A stretch of 64,000 nt of DNA from Pyrinomonadaceae bacterium. GTDB taxonomy: Bacteria; Acidobacteriota; Blastocatellia; Pyrinomonadales; Pyrinomonadaceae. Below are positions 37,873-46,343 of this stretch, piece by piece. The notes under the pieces are model-generated. The model saw nothing but the letters and a program-made list of their open reading frames with translations. It made no database searches and was not told the DNA's origin. The position numbers were made by a program, and so were the translations under genes. The DNA is taken from the NCBI GenBank assembly GCA_026129865.1, contig JAHCHG010000001.1, positions 496,001 to 560,000 on the forward strand, given 5' to 3'. Each line of letters begins with the position of its first letter. Position 1 is the stretch's first letter.

Positions 37873-37892
37873 TATCACGTATCTAGGTGATA
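37873..37892. promoter_or_regulatory. Operator-like dyad, copy 1
   Basis: TATCAC, 8 nt, GTGATA: a symmetric 6-bp half-site pair 13 nt upstream of the chosen SatD-like start. It matches copy 2 in both half-sites and spacer length. Confidence 0.55.
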
Positions 37893-37900
37893 TTTCAATA

Positions 37901-37920
37901 TATCATCTTATGGCGTGATA
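37901..37920. promoter_or_regulatory. Operator-like dyad, copy 2
   Basis: TATCAT, 8 nt, GTGATA, 28 bp from copy 1. The spacers differ (GTATCTAG in copy 1, CTTATGGC here), so only the half-sites are conserved, as expected for a protein-bound site. A TATATT on the minus strand lies between the two copies and could be the -10 box. Confidence 0.55.
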
Positions 37921-37954
37921 ATAAGAAATATCGTGTAAAACGATGATAGCCCGA

Positions 37955-40900
37955 TTAGATTGTCGACCGAACCTTAAACGACGTCGAATGAATGTCTTGA
38001 AGACTTCTGACAACGACAACATCTTCCGATTGTTTAGCTGAAATCGCTTCAACAAGCGCTTCGGCACCTGTCATGGTCGTCACACAGGGAACATTAAACT
38101 GAAGCGCAGCCTTTCGGATCGCTTTTTCGTCGTAATGTGAAGTTCTACCGAGCGGAGTGTTTATGATCAAACTGATCTCACCTTGTTTTATATGATCTGC
38201 TATGTTCGGGCGACCTTCGTTGACTTTGAAAACGGTTTTGCATTCCAAGCCGACTTCTCTTAAACGCAAGGTCGTGCCGTAAGTGGCAATGAGTTTGAAG
38301 CCGAGTTTGTCGAGTCTTCGCGCTAAAACTACGGCTTGACCTTTATCGGAATCGTTGACGGAAATGAACGCCGTGCCGGACATCGGCAGATCGGTTCCGG
38401 CGGAGATCATCGCTTTGCCGTAGGCTTCACCGAATGTTTCGCCAACGCCCATAACTTCGCCCGTCGAATGCATTTCCGGTCCCAAGATTGGATCAACTCC
38501 GGCGAATTTTTTGAACGGGAAAACCGGAGATTTAACGAAGATCATCGGAACTTCGAGCATTTCAGGCAAATTAAATTCGGCGAGAGTTTTAACTCCAGCC
38601 ATTATCAAAGACGCGATCTTGGCAATCGGAACGCCCGTCGCTTTTGCGACGAATGGAACTGTGCGCGACGCTCGCGGATTTACTTCGATAACGTAAACGC
38701 GGTCGTCTTTAATCGCCAATTGCAGGTTCATCAAACCGACGACTTTCAACGCCTTAGCGAGATTTCGCGTGTAATGTTTGATCGTTTCGAGATGTTCTTC
38801 GGCAATTTTCTGCGCGGGCAAAACGCTGCTCGAATCGCCCGAATGAATTCCCGCTTCTTCGATGTGTTCCTGAATTCCGCAGATGACCACTGACGGAGCG
38901 CGGACACTCTTGTCCGCTTCGCCGCTTTTGTCTGTGTCGGAAGAAGTTGCGGACAAGAGTGTCCGCGCTCCATCGCAATCCGCGAGCGCGTCAACGTCAA
39001 TTTCGACGGCGCGTTCTAAAAATTTATCAATCAAAATCGGTTTTTCGGGCGAAGCGTCAACCGCTGAACGCATATATTCGTCGAGCGTCTGTTCGTCATA
39101 AACAATCGCCATCGCACGTCCACCGAGAACAAATGAAGGACGAACAACGACCGGATAACCGATTTTTTCGGCAATCGCTTTCGCTTCTTCGCCCGACACG
39201 GCAGTTCCATTTTCGGGCTGCGGAATTTTCAATTCCTGCAAAAGTGCGGAAAATCTTTTTCTGTCTTCGGCTAAATCAATTGAATCCGGTGAAGTCCCGA
39301 TGATCGGAACGCCCGCTTCGTTTAGTTCGTCAGCTAAATTAAGCGGCGTTTGCCCACCGAATTGAACGATCACGCCTTCGGGATTTTCAGTTTCGACGAT
39401 GTTCATTACATCTTCAAAAGTCAAAGGCTCGAAATAGAGTCTGTCCGAAGTGTCGTAATCGGTCGAAACGGTTTCGGGATTGCAATTGACCATAATCGTT
39501 TCAAAATCAGCGTCCTGCAAAGCGAAACTTGCGTGACAGCAGCAATAATCGAATTCAATTCCCTGCCCGATGCGATTTGGTCCCGAACCCAAAATCATAA
39601 TTTTTCTACGGTCGGTCGGTTCGGCTTCATTTTCTTCTTCGTAAGTCGAATAAAGATACGGCGTGTTCGATTCAAATTCCGCTCCGCAAGTATCAACACG
39701 CTTATAAACGGGAAGTATATTTAGATCTTTACGTCTTTCACGAACTTCCTTTTCAGTCGAATTCGTCAGATAAGAAATGCGGCGATCAGAAAGCGCATAT
39801 TCTTTCGCCTGCCGCAAAACTTCGCTCGGCACGTCGTTTAACTTTCGCCCGTCAATCCGCGCCTGCAAGAGCATAACTTCCTGCAATTGTTCGAGAAACC
39901 ACGGATCAATTTTTGTCAGACGATGAATTTCCGCAATCGAATAACCGTTTCGCAAAGCGTAAGTTAAATATGAAAATCTATTTGAATTCGGACGTGCAAG
40001 TTTCTGCTGCAAAACGTGATCCGGGATTCCTTCCAAACGTAAAGGCTTGATGGCTTCGAGCGAACGCAAACCTTTGAAAAGAGATTCTTTAAATGTTCGC
40101 CCGATCGCCATAACTTCGCCGACCGATTTCATCTGCGTTCCCAAAACGTCTTCCGCGCCGGGAAATTTCTCGAACGCCCATTTCGGAATTTTAGTTACGA
40201 CATAATCAATTGTCGGTTCAAATGATGCCGGAGTTTTCTTTGTAATATCGTTCGGAATTTCGTCCAAAGTGTAGCCGACAGCAAGTTTTGCAGCGATTTT
40301 CGCAATAGGAAAGCCCGTTGCTTTACTCGCTAATGCAGAAGAACGAGAAACGCGCGGATTCATTTCAATAATGCGAATGTCGCCGTTTTCGGGATTTACG
40401 GCAAATTGAATATTAGAACCGCCCGTTTCCACGCCGACACGGCGAATACAGGCAAGCGACATATCGCGCAATTTTTGATATTCGACATCGGTCAAAGTCT
40501 GCGCCGGCGCGACCGTGATCGAATCGCCCGTGTGAACGCCCATCGGATCGAAGTTTTCGATCGAACAAATAATCACGACGTTATCGTTCAAATCGCGCAT
40601 CACCTCGAGTTCGTATTCTTTCCAGCCCAAAATTGACTCTTCTATCAAAACCTGCGAGATCGGTGATGCAGACAAACCTCTTTCAACGATTTCTTCAAAT
40701 TCTTCGGGGTTATACGCGACTCCGCCGCCCGTTCCGCCCAAAGTAAACGCGGGACGAATGATCGCCGGATAACCCGTTTCCTCGACGAGTTTTTTCGCTT
40801 CGTCCCAGGTGTGAGCGAAACCGCCTTTTGCCGACGGGATTCCGATCTCGTCCATCGCTTCTTTAAAAAGTTCGCGGTCTTCGCCGACCTTTATCGAATC

Positions 40901-41260
40901 AATATTCGCACCGATCAGTTTTACGCCGAACCTTTCCAAAACGCCTTGTTCATACAGATCAACCGCTAAATTCAGCGCCGTTTGTCCTCCGACCGTCGGC
41001 AAAACCGCATCAGGACGTTCTTTTTCAATGATCACCGTAACCGATTCGACAGTCAGCGGTTCAATATAAGTTTTGTCCGCAATTTCCGGGTCAGTCATAA
41101 TCGTCGCCGGATTTGAATTGACGAGAATTATCTCAAAACCCTCCTGTTTCAAAGCGCGGCAGGCTTGTGTCCCCGAATAATCAAATTCGCAAGCCTGCCC
41201 GATGACGATCGGACCCGATCCGATGATCAGGATTTTGTTTATATCAGTTCTCTTGGGCAT
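37955..41260 (-). CDS. carB: Carbamoyl-phosphate synthase large subunit with a repeat-derived insertion
   Basis: 1101 residues; forms carbamoyl phosphate for arginine and pyrimidines. It has two ATP-grasp halves: the first starts [21 protein letters not shown], the second starts near residue 560 with [36 protein letters not shown] and [17 protein letters not shown] mark the two halves, and a C-terminal MGS-like domain closes it ([11 protein letters not shown]). E. coli CarB has 1073 residues. Most of the extra length is 26 residues at 764-789 (ARTLLSA...DKSVRAPS), lying between DCDG and [14 protein letters not shown]. Those bases are a 23-bp perfect inverted repeat with a 31-nt loop. The rest of the protein is intact, so the insertion appears tolerated. 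carA is not in the window. Confidence 0.96.
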   Translation of the reverse strand: MPKRTDINKILIIGSGPIVIGQACEFDYSGTQACRALKQEGFEIILVNSNPATIMTDPEIADKTYIEPLTVESVTVIIEKERPDAVLPTVGGQTALNLAVDLYEQGVLERFGVKLIGANIDSIKVGEDRELFKEAMDEIGIPSAKGGFAHTWDEAKKLVEETGYPAIIRPAFTLGGTGGGVAYNPEEFEEIVERGLSASPISQVLIEESILGWKEYELEVMRDLNDNVVIICSIENFDPMGVHTGDSITVAPAQTLTDVEYQKLRDMSLACIRRVGVETGGSNIQFAVNPENGDIRIIEMNPRVSRSSALASKATGFPIAKIAAKLAVGYTLDEIPNDITKKTPASFEPTIDYVVTKIPKWAFEKFPGAEDVLGTQMKSVGEVMAIGRTFKESLFKGLRSLEAIKPLRLEGIPDHVLQQKLARPNSNRFSYLTYALRNGYSIAEIHRLTKIDPWFLEQLQEVMLLQARIDGRKLNDVPSEVLRQAKEYALSDRRISYLTNSTEKEVRERRKDLNILPVYKRVDTCGAEFESNTPYLYSTYEEENEAEPTDRRKIMILGSGPNRIGQGIEFDYCCCHASFALQDADFETIMVNCNPETVSTDYDTSDRLYFEPLTFEDVMNIVETENPEGVIVQFGGQTPLNLADELNEAGVPIIGTSPDSIDLAEDRKRFSALLQELKIPQPENGTAVSGEEAKAIAEKIGYPVVVRPSFVLGGRAMAIVYDEQTLDEYMRSAVDASPEKPILIDKFLERAVEIDVDALADCDGARTLLSATSSDTDKSGEADKSVRAPSVVICGIQEHIEEAGIHSGDSSSVLPAQKIAEEHLETIKHYTRNLAKALKVVGLMNLQLAIKDDRVYVIEVNPRASRTVPFVAKATGVPIAKIASLIMAGVKTLAEFNLPEMLEVPMIFVKSPVFPFKKFAGVDPILGPEMHSTGEVMGVGETFGEAYGKAMISAGTDLPMSGTAFISVNDSDKGQAVVLARRLDKLGFKLIATYGTTLRLREVGLECKTVFKVNEGRPNIADHIKQGEISLIINTPLGRTSHYDEKAIRKAALQFNVPCVTTMTGAEALVEAISAKQSEDVVVVRSLQDIHSTSFKVRSTI
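38895..38971. repeat. 77-nt palindromic element inserted in frame in carB
   Basis: The arms 38895-38917 (GGAGCGCGGACACTCTTGTC plus CGC) and 38949-38971 are perfect 23-nt reverse complements around a 31-nt loop. The loop region reads TTCGCCGCTTTTGTCTGTGT and onward. The element adds 26 codons without a stop or frameshift. The encoded peptide (starts ARTLLSA, ends DKSVRAPS) has no counterpart in CarB proteins I know. I recall similar [16 protein letters not shown] translations as dispersed repeat products in Acidobacteriota and other phyla, but I cannot verify this here. Confidence 0.85.
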
Positions 41261-41365
41261 TAGTTTAAATTTGCTTTCTTAAAATTTTTTTTGCAATAAT
41301 TTATGAGTATCACGCTATTATACACACCAAATTTTGATTCGAAAAAAGCGGATATTTACAATCAT

Positions 41366-42211
41366 ATGATCAAGTTCTCAGTCTTACTTTCGATTATCTT
41401 TTTCGCCTCGTCATGGGTTGTTTTCGCTCAATCGCAAAGTAGTTACGAAAAGGCAGTTGACGTTTACAATCAGGGGGTGAAGCTGCAAACTGCGGGTGAC
41501 AACGCTGGCGCCGAGGCGAAATATAATGAGGCGATCAAATTGTATCCTGCTTTTTCTGAACCGTACTTGAACCGGGCAAATCTTAGACTCGAAAACGGCG
41601 ATGTCGATGGTGCGCTTGCTGATTATGGAAAGATAATTGAGATCGACCCGAGAAATTATCAAAGTTATTTTAACCGCGGAGTCGTAAACTTCGACAATAA
41701 ACGGTTTAAAGACGCGGTTTTTGACTTTTCCAAGACATTGGAATTAATGCCGAATTACGCTATGGCATTTAATAACCGGGGAAATGCGAAAAAAGAATTG
41801 GGGGACAAAAATGGTGCTTTGGCGGATTACGATGCAGCAATAAAGATATATCCAAAACTGTTCGAAGCGTATTTCAACCGTGGCGGAATTAAGCTTGAGC
41901 TCAAAGATTTTGACGGCTCAATTGCGGATTATCTTAAAGCTGCAGAACTTCAACCGGATTATGCGTATACATTTTTCAGTCTCGGGTTAGTGTTCGAAGA
42001 CAAGGACGACGTTTCTTCGGCGATTTCAAATTTTTCCAAAGCTATCGACCGCGACCCCGAATTTGCTGAAGCTTATGCTCGCCGGGGGCTATTATTACTG
42101 GCATCAAAAAAGAAAAAGGAAGCAGCAGAAGATCTTTCCATGGCGATCAAACTCGATCCCGCACTCAAATCCGCTTATAACGATTTTTTGGTTGATGCGC
42201 TTAAAAAATAA
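41366..42211 (+). CDS. Exported tetratricopeptide-repeat protein
   Basis: About 281 residues from the ATG at 41366 (MIKFSVLLSIIFFASSW...), which begins a proper signal peptide ending VFAQS; a frame reaching back to 41303 adds a non-hydrophobic stretch. Seven TPR-like units follow (for example YNEAIKLYPAFSEPYLNRANLRLENGD and YGKIIEIDPRNYQSYFNRG). The repeats are of the GDxxGALADY kind common in scaffold proteins. No partner is evident. Confidence 0.8.
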   Translation: MIKFSVLLSIIFFASSWVVFAQSQSSYEKAVDVYNQGVKLQTAGDNAGAEAKYNEAIKLYPAFSEPYLNRANLRLENGDVDGALADYGKIIEIDPRNYQSYFNRGVVNFDNKRFKDAVFDFSKTLELMPNYAMAFNNRGNAKKELGDKNGALADYDAAIKIYPKLFEAYFNRGGIKLELKDFDGSIADYLKAAELQPDYAYTFFSLGLVFEDKDDVSSAISNFSKAIDRDPEFAEAYARRGLLLLASKKKKEAAEDLSMAIKLDPALKSAYNDFLVDALKK

Positions 42212-42223
42212 AAATTGATCCTT

Positions 42224-43057
42224 TTAATCAAGACGCAGGTAATATTTAAGCTGCGGGGACTTTAACTGCCTGCCTGTCAAAGTTATCTGACAATCTTTCT
42301 TTTCTGCTATTTCGCGCGGAACAAGTATTCTAATCTCCGAACCTGCATCGTGCGGATAGGCTTTTATTTTGCTTACGGAGAACTTTTGACCTTCATTTAC
42401 CGCGATCTCAAGAGAAAAGCAATTTTCGGAAACTGCTTCCGGCGGCAACGCCAACCGCAGAAGAATGTCTTTCGAAAGCCCGCTCGCCCGGACGTTAATT
42501 CTATTTCGATGATTTTGCCCATCTTCGGCAAATAGGTTCACGCTGGAATAATCTTTAAAATTGTTCAGATCGCTGAGATCGCGCTTAGTTACCTCGGACA
42601 AAAATGCCTGTAGACCATTGTTGTCTAGGCTTGGGCGGTTTCGACCTATCTGCCAAACGAGTGTCGCCGCAAAAATGATTACTAAAATTCCTAAAATAGA
42701 GAGGCTCGGACGCCGGTCGAGCGCCAGCAAATACATAAAAGCGGCTGAAACGTTCTCAACTCGACTTTTCTTTTTTGGAATGTCCGCCACGTGCTCATCC
42801 GCTAAAGTGCGCAACACACGTGATTTACGAACTGCATCAAAGCGCGGGCGCGAGATCAAGAAATTTTGGAAAAAGAGTTCTTCTTCCTCTTCGGTCAAAT
42901 TTTTATCGATGTAATCGTTTATCAGCGCGTCTTCCGCTCTGAGCAAATCGACCTCCAATGAACGATCTTCGATCAAGTCCCGATCGATCCGCTCGAACTC
43001 ATCGGGCGGCAGCGCGCCAAGCAAATATTTCCGTAGTTCGTGATAAGAAAAATTCAT
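42224..43057 (-). CDS. Anti-sigma-factor-like single-pass membrane protein
   Basis: 277 residues. The N-terminal cytosolic part (YHELRKYLLGALPPDEFERIDRDLIEDRSLEVDLL...) has the YLLGxLPPxE pattern of anti-sigma-like proteins in Blastocatellia but lacks the HxxxCxxC zinc motif. One membrane helix is at about 118-136 (SLSILGILVIIFAATLVW). The C-terminal part is a beta-rich extracytoplasmic domain (about 150-277). No ECF sigma factor is adjacent, so the partner is unclear. It is convergent with the TPR gene, 12 nt apart. Confidence 0.6.
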   Translation of the reverse strand: MNFSYHELRKYLLGALPPDEFERIDRDLIEDRSLEVDLLRAEDALINDYIDKNLTEEEEELFFQNFLISRPRFDAVRKSRVLRTLADEHVADIPKKKSRVENVSAAFMYLLALDRRPSLSILGILVIIFAATLVWQIGRNRPSLDNNGLQAFLSEVTKRDLSDLNNFKDYSSVNLFAEDGQNHRNRINVRASGLSKDILLRLALPPEAVSENCFSLEIAVNEGQKFSVSKIKAYPHDAGSEIRILVPREIAEKKDCQITLTGRQLKSPQLKYYLRLD

Positions 43058-43174
43058 TTTCTACCCAACTCCAAAGATCGCGTTTCACAAGATCTACCAA
43101 AACCTCACGCGCGGTTTAGTCATCATTTAACAACTCGGCAGAACGAAAATTCTTTAGATTTTCAAATGCGGTGT

Positions 43175-44245
43175 TCAAAATCCGACGAAGATTGGTTCCG
43201 GTTCCAACGATATTCCGAATTCTCGATTGACAGATTCTTGGATTTCTTCCTTTAGCGCAACGATTTCTGCTGCTCCGGCATTTCCGCAATTGATCAGCGC
43301 CAACGAATGATTTGCAGAAATTCCCGCGTTACCTTTTCGAAAACCTTTGTGAAACCCGGCTCGTTCGATCAGCCAGGCGGCGGCGATCTTTGCATGCGAA
43401 TCGTCTATGCGAAACGACGGCACAACCTCTTCAAATTTGAGACGACCGGACTTTCGCAGCTCGACATCAAGTTGATTCAAAAATTCAAGAGTGACGATCG
43501 GGTTTTTAAAAAACGAACCCGCGCTTCTGGAGTTTGGATCGTTCAAATCGATTACCATCGATTTTGCCGCACGAATCGCCAATACTGCGTCTCTGGTTTC
43601 CCTTAATGTTGGTATTCTTTCGTCGAAATGCTTTTGCAGATCAGCGTACACAATTTTCGGTTTTCCGGCAATATTTAATCGGAAATTAACGGATAAAACG
43701 ACAAATTTTTCCTTCGCCGTCGTATTAAAAATGCTTTTTCGATAGCTAAAACCGCACTGACCGTTCGAAAGATCGACGATCTTTCCGGTCGAACGGTCGA
43801 GACATCGGACCGAATGGATCGTTTCGGAAACTTCCTGACCGTATGCGCCGACATTCTGCACCGGCGTTCCGCCGACCGAACCCGGAATTCCGCTAAGACA
43901 TTCTATTCCTTGAAGATCGCGTCGTATTGCTTCTTCGACAACATCGTCCCAGGATTCGCCGGCAGCACAGATTAAATTGAAGGTATTCTCGTCCAATCTA
44001 TCAAATGCCCGTCCGAGCAAATCGACCTTGATGACCAATCCGCGAAAGCCTTCGTCGGAGATCAGAACATTGCTTCCACCGCCGAGAACGAAAACATCTA
44101 AATTGTTTTCCCGGGCAAAATCAAAACCGAAAAGAATCGCCTCTTCTGACGTCGCGGATAGAAAATGATCCGCCTCGCCGCCGACGCCGAGGGTTGTCAA
44201 AGGTCCAAGCGGCACATTTTTTTCGATGCTAAAATTCCGAATCAT
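43175..44245 (-). CDS. murB: UDP-N-acetylenolpyruvoylglucosamine reductase MurB
   Basis: FAD enzyme that forms UDP-MurNAc for peptidoglycan. Of the 356 residues, the FAD-binding half shows PLGPLTTLGVGGEADHFL, VFVLGGGSNVLISDEGF and GIPGSVGGTPVQNVGAYGQEV. The catalytic end shows SFRIDDSHAKIAAAWLIERAGF and GNAGISANHSLALINCG. The length and the YRKS-containing insertion fit the type I (E. coli-like) enzyme. It lies downstream of the large TPR gene and may be monocistronic. Confidence 0.96.
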   Translation of the reverse strand: MIRNFSIEKNVPLGPLTTLGVGGEADHFLSATSEEAILFGFDFARENNLDVFVLGGGSNVLISDEGFRGLVIKVDLLGRAFDRLDENTFNLICAAGESWDDVVEEAIRRDLQGIECLSGIPGSVGGTPVQNVGAYGQEVSETIHSVRCLDRSTGKIVDLSNGQCGFSYRKSIFNTTAKEKFVVLSVNFRLNIAGKPKIVYADLQKHFDERIPTLRETRDAVLAIRAAKSMVIDLNDPNSRSAGSFFKNPIVTLEFLNQLDVELRKSGRLKFEEVVPSFRIDDSHAKIAAAWLIERAGFHKGFRKGNAGISANHSLALINCGNAGAAEIVALKEEIQESVNREFGISLEPEPIFVGF

Positions 44246-44317
44246 AAAAATAGGAAGCCAAGATAGTAACTTCTCAACTTCCCTTTTACAAAATCCAATG
44301 CAGATCTTTGCGAAAGA

Positions 44318-46207
44318 TCAATTTTTAAGCGACATAGCAAATTGCAGGCGGTTGGCTTCATTTATTGCCGCGGCGCTTTTTATTTTCTTCAGATCTTCTA
44401 TCACGCCGCGGACGGCTTTAAGATCGTTCTTTAAAAGATATGCGTTGCCTAAACCTGAATAAGCAGCAACATAATCCGTTTCCTTCTCAACGGCTTTCTT
44501 AAATTGCGAGATCGCATTGTTCAGATCGCCGCCCTTGAAATAAGCAACGCCGAGTGAATAATTTGCGAACGCCCAATCGGGTCGGCTGTCTGTAACGGGT
44601 TTTAAATTCTCGACCGCCGATGAGAATTCACCGAGATCGATCGCCGTAATTCCTTTATTCAGCTTGATCGCGGTCATTATAACCGGATTCGGCTTCAGCT
44701 TTTCCGCCTTGTCCAGATTTTCTTTCGCGGACATTAATTTTTGCCGCGCAGCATCCGGATTTGCCTTCAGATCGTTTCGCGCGCTGTTGTAAAACGCCCA
44801 GCCGAGATTTGCATAATCGAGAGCGTCATTCTTCATCTCGGCAGCGGTCGTCAAAGCTTCCAGAGCGCGGTCCCAGTTATGCGTAATTCCCTGAACGCTG
44901 GCAAGCATATTTCGCTCGCCGGCGGTGTACCCGTATCGGCTGAAGATCTCCGCGAGTTCGTCGTCCGTAAATTCTTCGCGGTTATTCGGATTATTTTGGA
45001 TAAGCGTCAACCCGGTCGAATAGCGGCTTAAAGCCTGTCCTAAAAGCGCATATTTTCCTTTTACCGTCGAGTCGTTATCGGCAAGCTGCCGGTATGAGTC
45101 GGCAAGGTTTATATATGCTTCCGGATCATTGTTTCGAAGTTTTATGGCTTCCAGATACGCATCGACCGATTTCTGATAATCTTCCGTATTAAAATAAGCC
45201 GAGCCCAGATCGAACCACGCTTCCGTGTATTTCGGATTGGTTTTGATCGCTAAATTATATTCGTCGATCGCTTCTTTCTCGCGAGCAAGTTTTGAAAGCG
45301 CCGTTCCCAGACCGTAATAGCCTTCCGAAAAACCCGGATCAAGCTGAATCGATTTCTTAAAGGCTGTTTCAGCTTCGGCAAACCGGTTCTGAGATAATTT
45401 CACAAGTCCGAGAAAGTACTGAGTTTGCGCGTCGTCCGGCTCGCTTTCCAGAGCTTTTTTCAAAAAAATGTCCGCTTTCGCAATGTCGCCCGCGCGGTAG
45501 TATAAAATTCCCAACGGGGCGCTTACATCTGTCAGGTCAGGATCGATCTTTAGAGCCTTTTCATAATTTTCGATCGCTTTTTCGGGCTTTTCCAATTGAT
45601 CGTAAACTTCTCCCAATCCGGCGTAGGCAGCGGAGTTTTCCACGTTTAATTCGATCGCTTCAAGATAGAAGCGTTCGGCGATCGCCGCCGGCGATTCTTC
45701 CGAACTCATCAGATCGTCGCCTTTTCGCGTTAATGCATCGGACAGTCCCAGCCGCGCGAAATCATTCTTGTTGTTGAGTTTGTAAGATTCGCGGTAATAA
45801 TCGATGGATTTATCGACCTGGTCTTCGTTGAAATAATACTGCGCCGCACCGGTCAGCGCGAGCGAAGCTTTTTCAGGATCTTCGCGCGGGATTAGATCTT
45901 CCGGCTTGATAATCTCGATCTTATTTCGGCGTGAAGCAACTCGGTCGAGCCTGTCATATTGCTTGCGGATCTTTGTTCGGGTCGCAGCGCGCTGCGAGCG
46001 CGAACGTTTAACAGAAGCGCTTTTTGTCGACGCTGTATAGCGTTTGGGCGCTTTGCGGGATTTCGGAAATGAAAAAACGCTTGAACTTCCGGCAATGTCG
46101 CCGGAAATAATAAAGTCTTGGGAACTTCCTGAAAAAATGCCGGACGCCAGGATTCCCGCGCTCATTAAAACAGACGCCAATACTAGTAACTGTATTCGAT
46201 TCTTCAT
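44318..46207 (-). CDS. Large exported tetratricopeptide-repeat protein
   Basis: About 629 residues from the ATG at 46207 (MKNRIQLLVLASVLMS...), which has GGTGA upstream and starts a signal sequence; a frame back to 46258 has no ribosome site. A basic linker (about 35-75, KRYTASTKSASVKRSRSQRA) is followed by about a dozen TPR units from residue 105 (QYYFNEDQVDKSIDYYRESYKLN) to the C-terminus (GVAYFKGGDLNNAISQFKKAVE). Probably a periplasmic or outer-membrane scaffold; the role is unknown. Confidence 0.8.
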   Translation of the reverse strand: MKNRIQLLVLASVLMSAGILASGIFSGSSQDFIISGDIAGSSSVFSFPKSRKAPKRYTASTKSASVKRSRSQRAATRTKIRKQYDRLDRVASRRNKIEIIKPEDLIPREDPEKASLALTGAAQYYFNEDQVDKSIDYYRESYKLNNKNDFARLGLSDALTRKGDDLMSSEESPAAIAERFYLEAIELNVENSAAYAGLGEVYDQLEKPEKAIENYEKALKIDPDLTDVSAPLGILYYRAGDIAKADIFLKKALESEPDDAQTQYFLGLVKLSQNRFAEAETAFKKSIQLDPGFSEGYYGLGTALSKLAREKEAIDEYNLAIKTNPKYTEAWFDLGSAYFNTEDYQKSVDAYLEAIKLRNNDPEAYINLADSYRQLADNDSTVKGKYALLGQALSRYSTGLTLIQNNPNNREEFTDDELAEIFSRYGYTAGERNMLASVQGITHNWDRALEALTTAAEMKNDALDYANLGWAFYNSARNDLKANPDAARQKLMSAKENLDKAEKLKPNPVIMTAIKLNKGITAIDLGEFSSAVENLKPVTDSRPDWAFANYSLGVAYFKGGDLNNAISQFKKAVEKETDYVAAYSGLGNAYLLKNDLKAVRGVIEDLKKIKSAAAINEANRLQFAMSLKN

Positions 46208-46343
46208 TTCTTTCACCAGAATAAAATTAAGACCTTCGCCGGACGAAGGTTTCCGCAATGCGCGACGTTGACGCTCCCGGACACTTGATTTTGCTTTCGC
46301 TGCCGCTGAGGATTCCGGTCTGAAGTTATCACTAATTAGATGA

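Noticed and set aside
44302..44326. A GATCTTT/AAAGATC hairpin before the T-rich stretch downstream of the TPR gene
   Set aside because: The T-run lies on the plus strand while both flanking genes are on the minus strand, so it does not work as their terminator.
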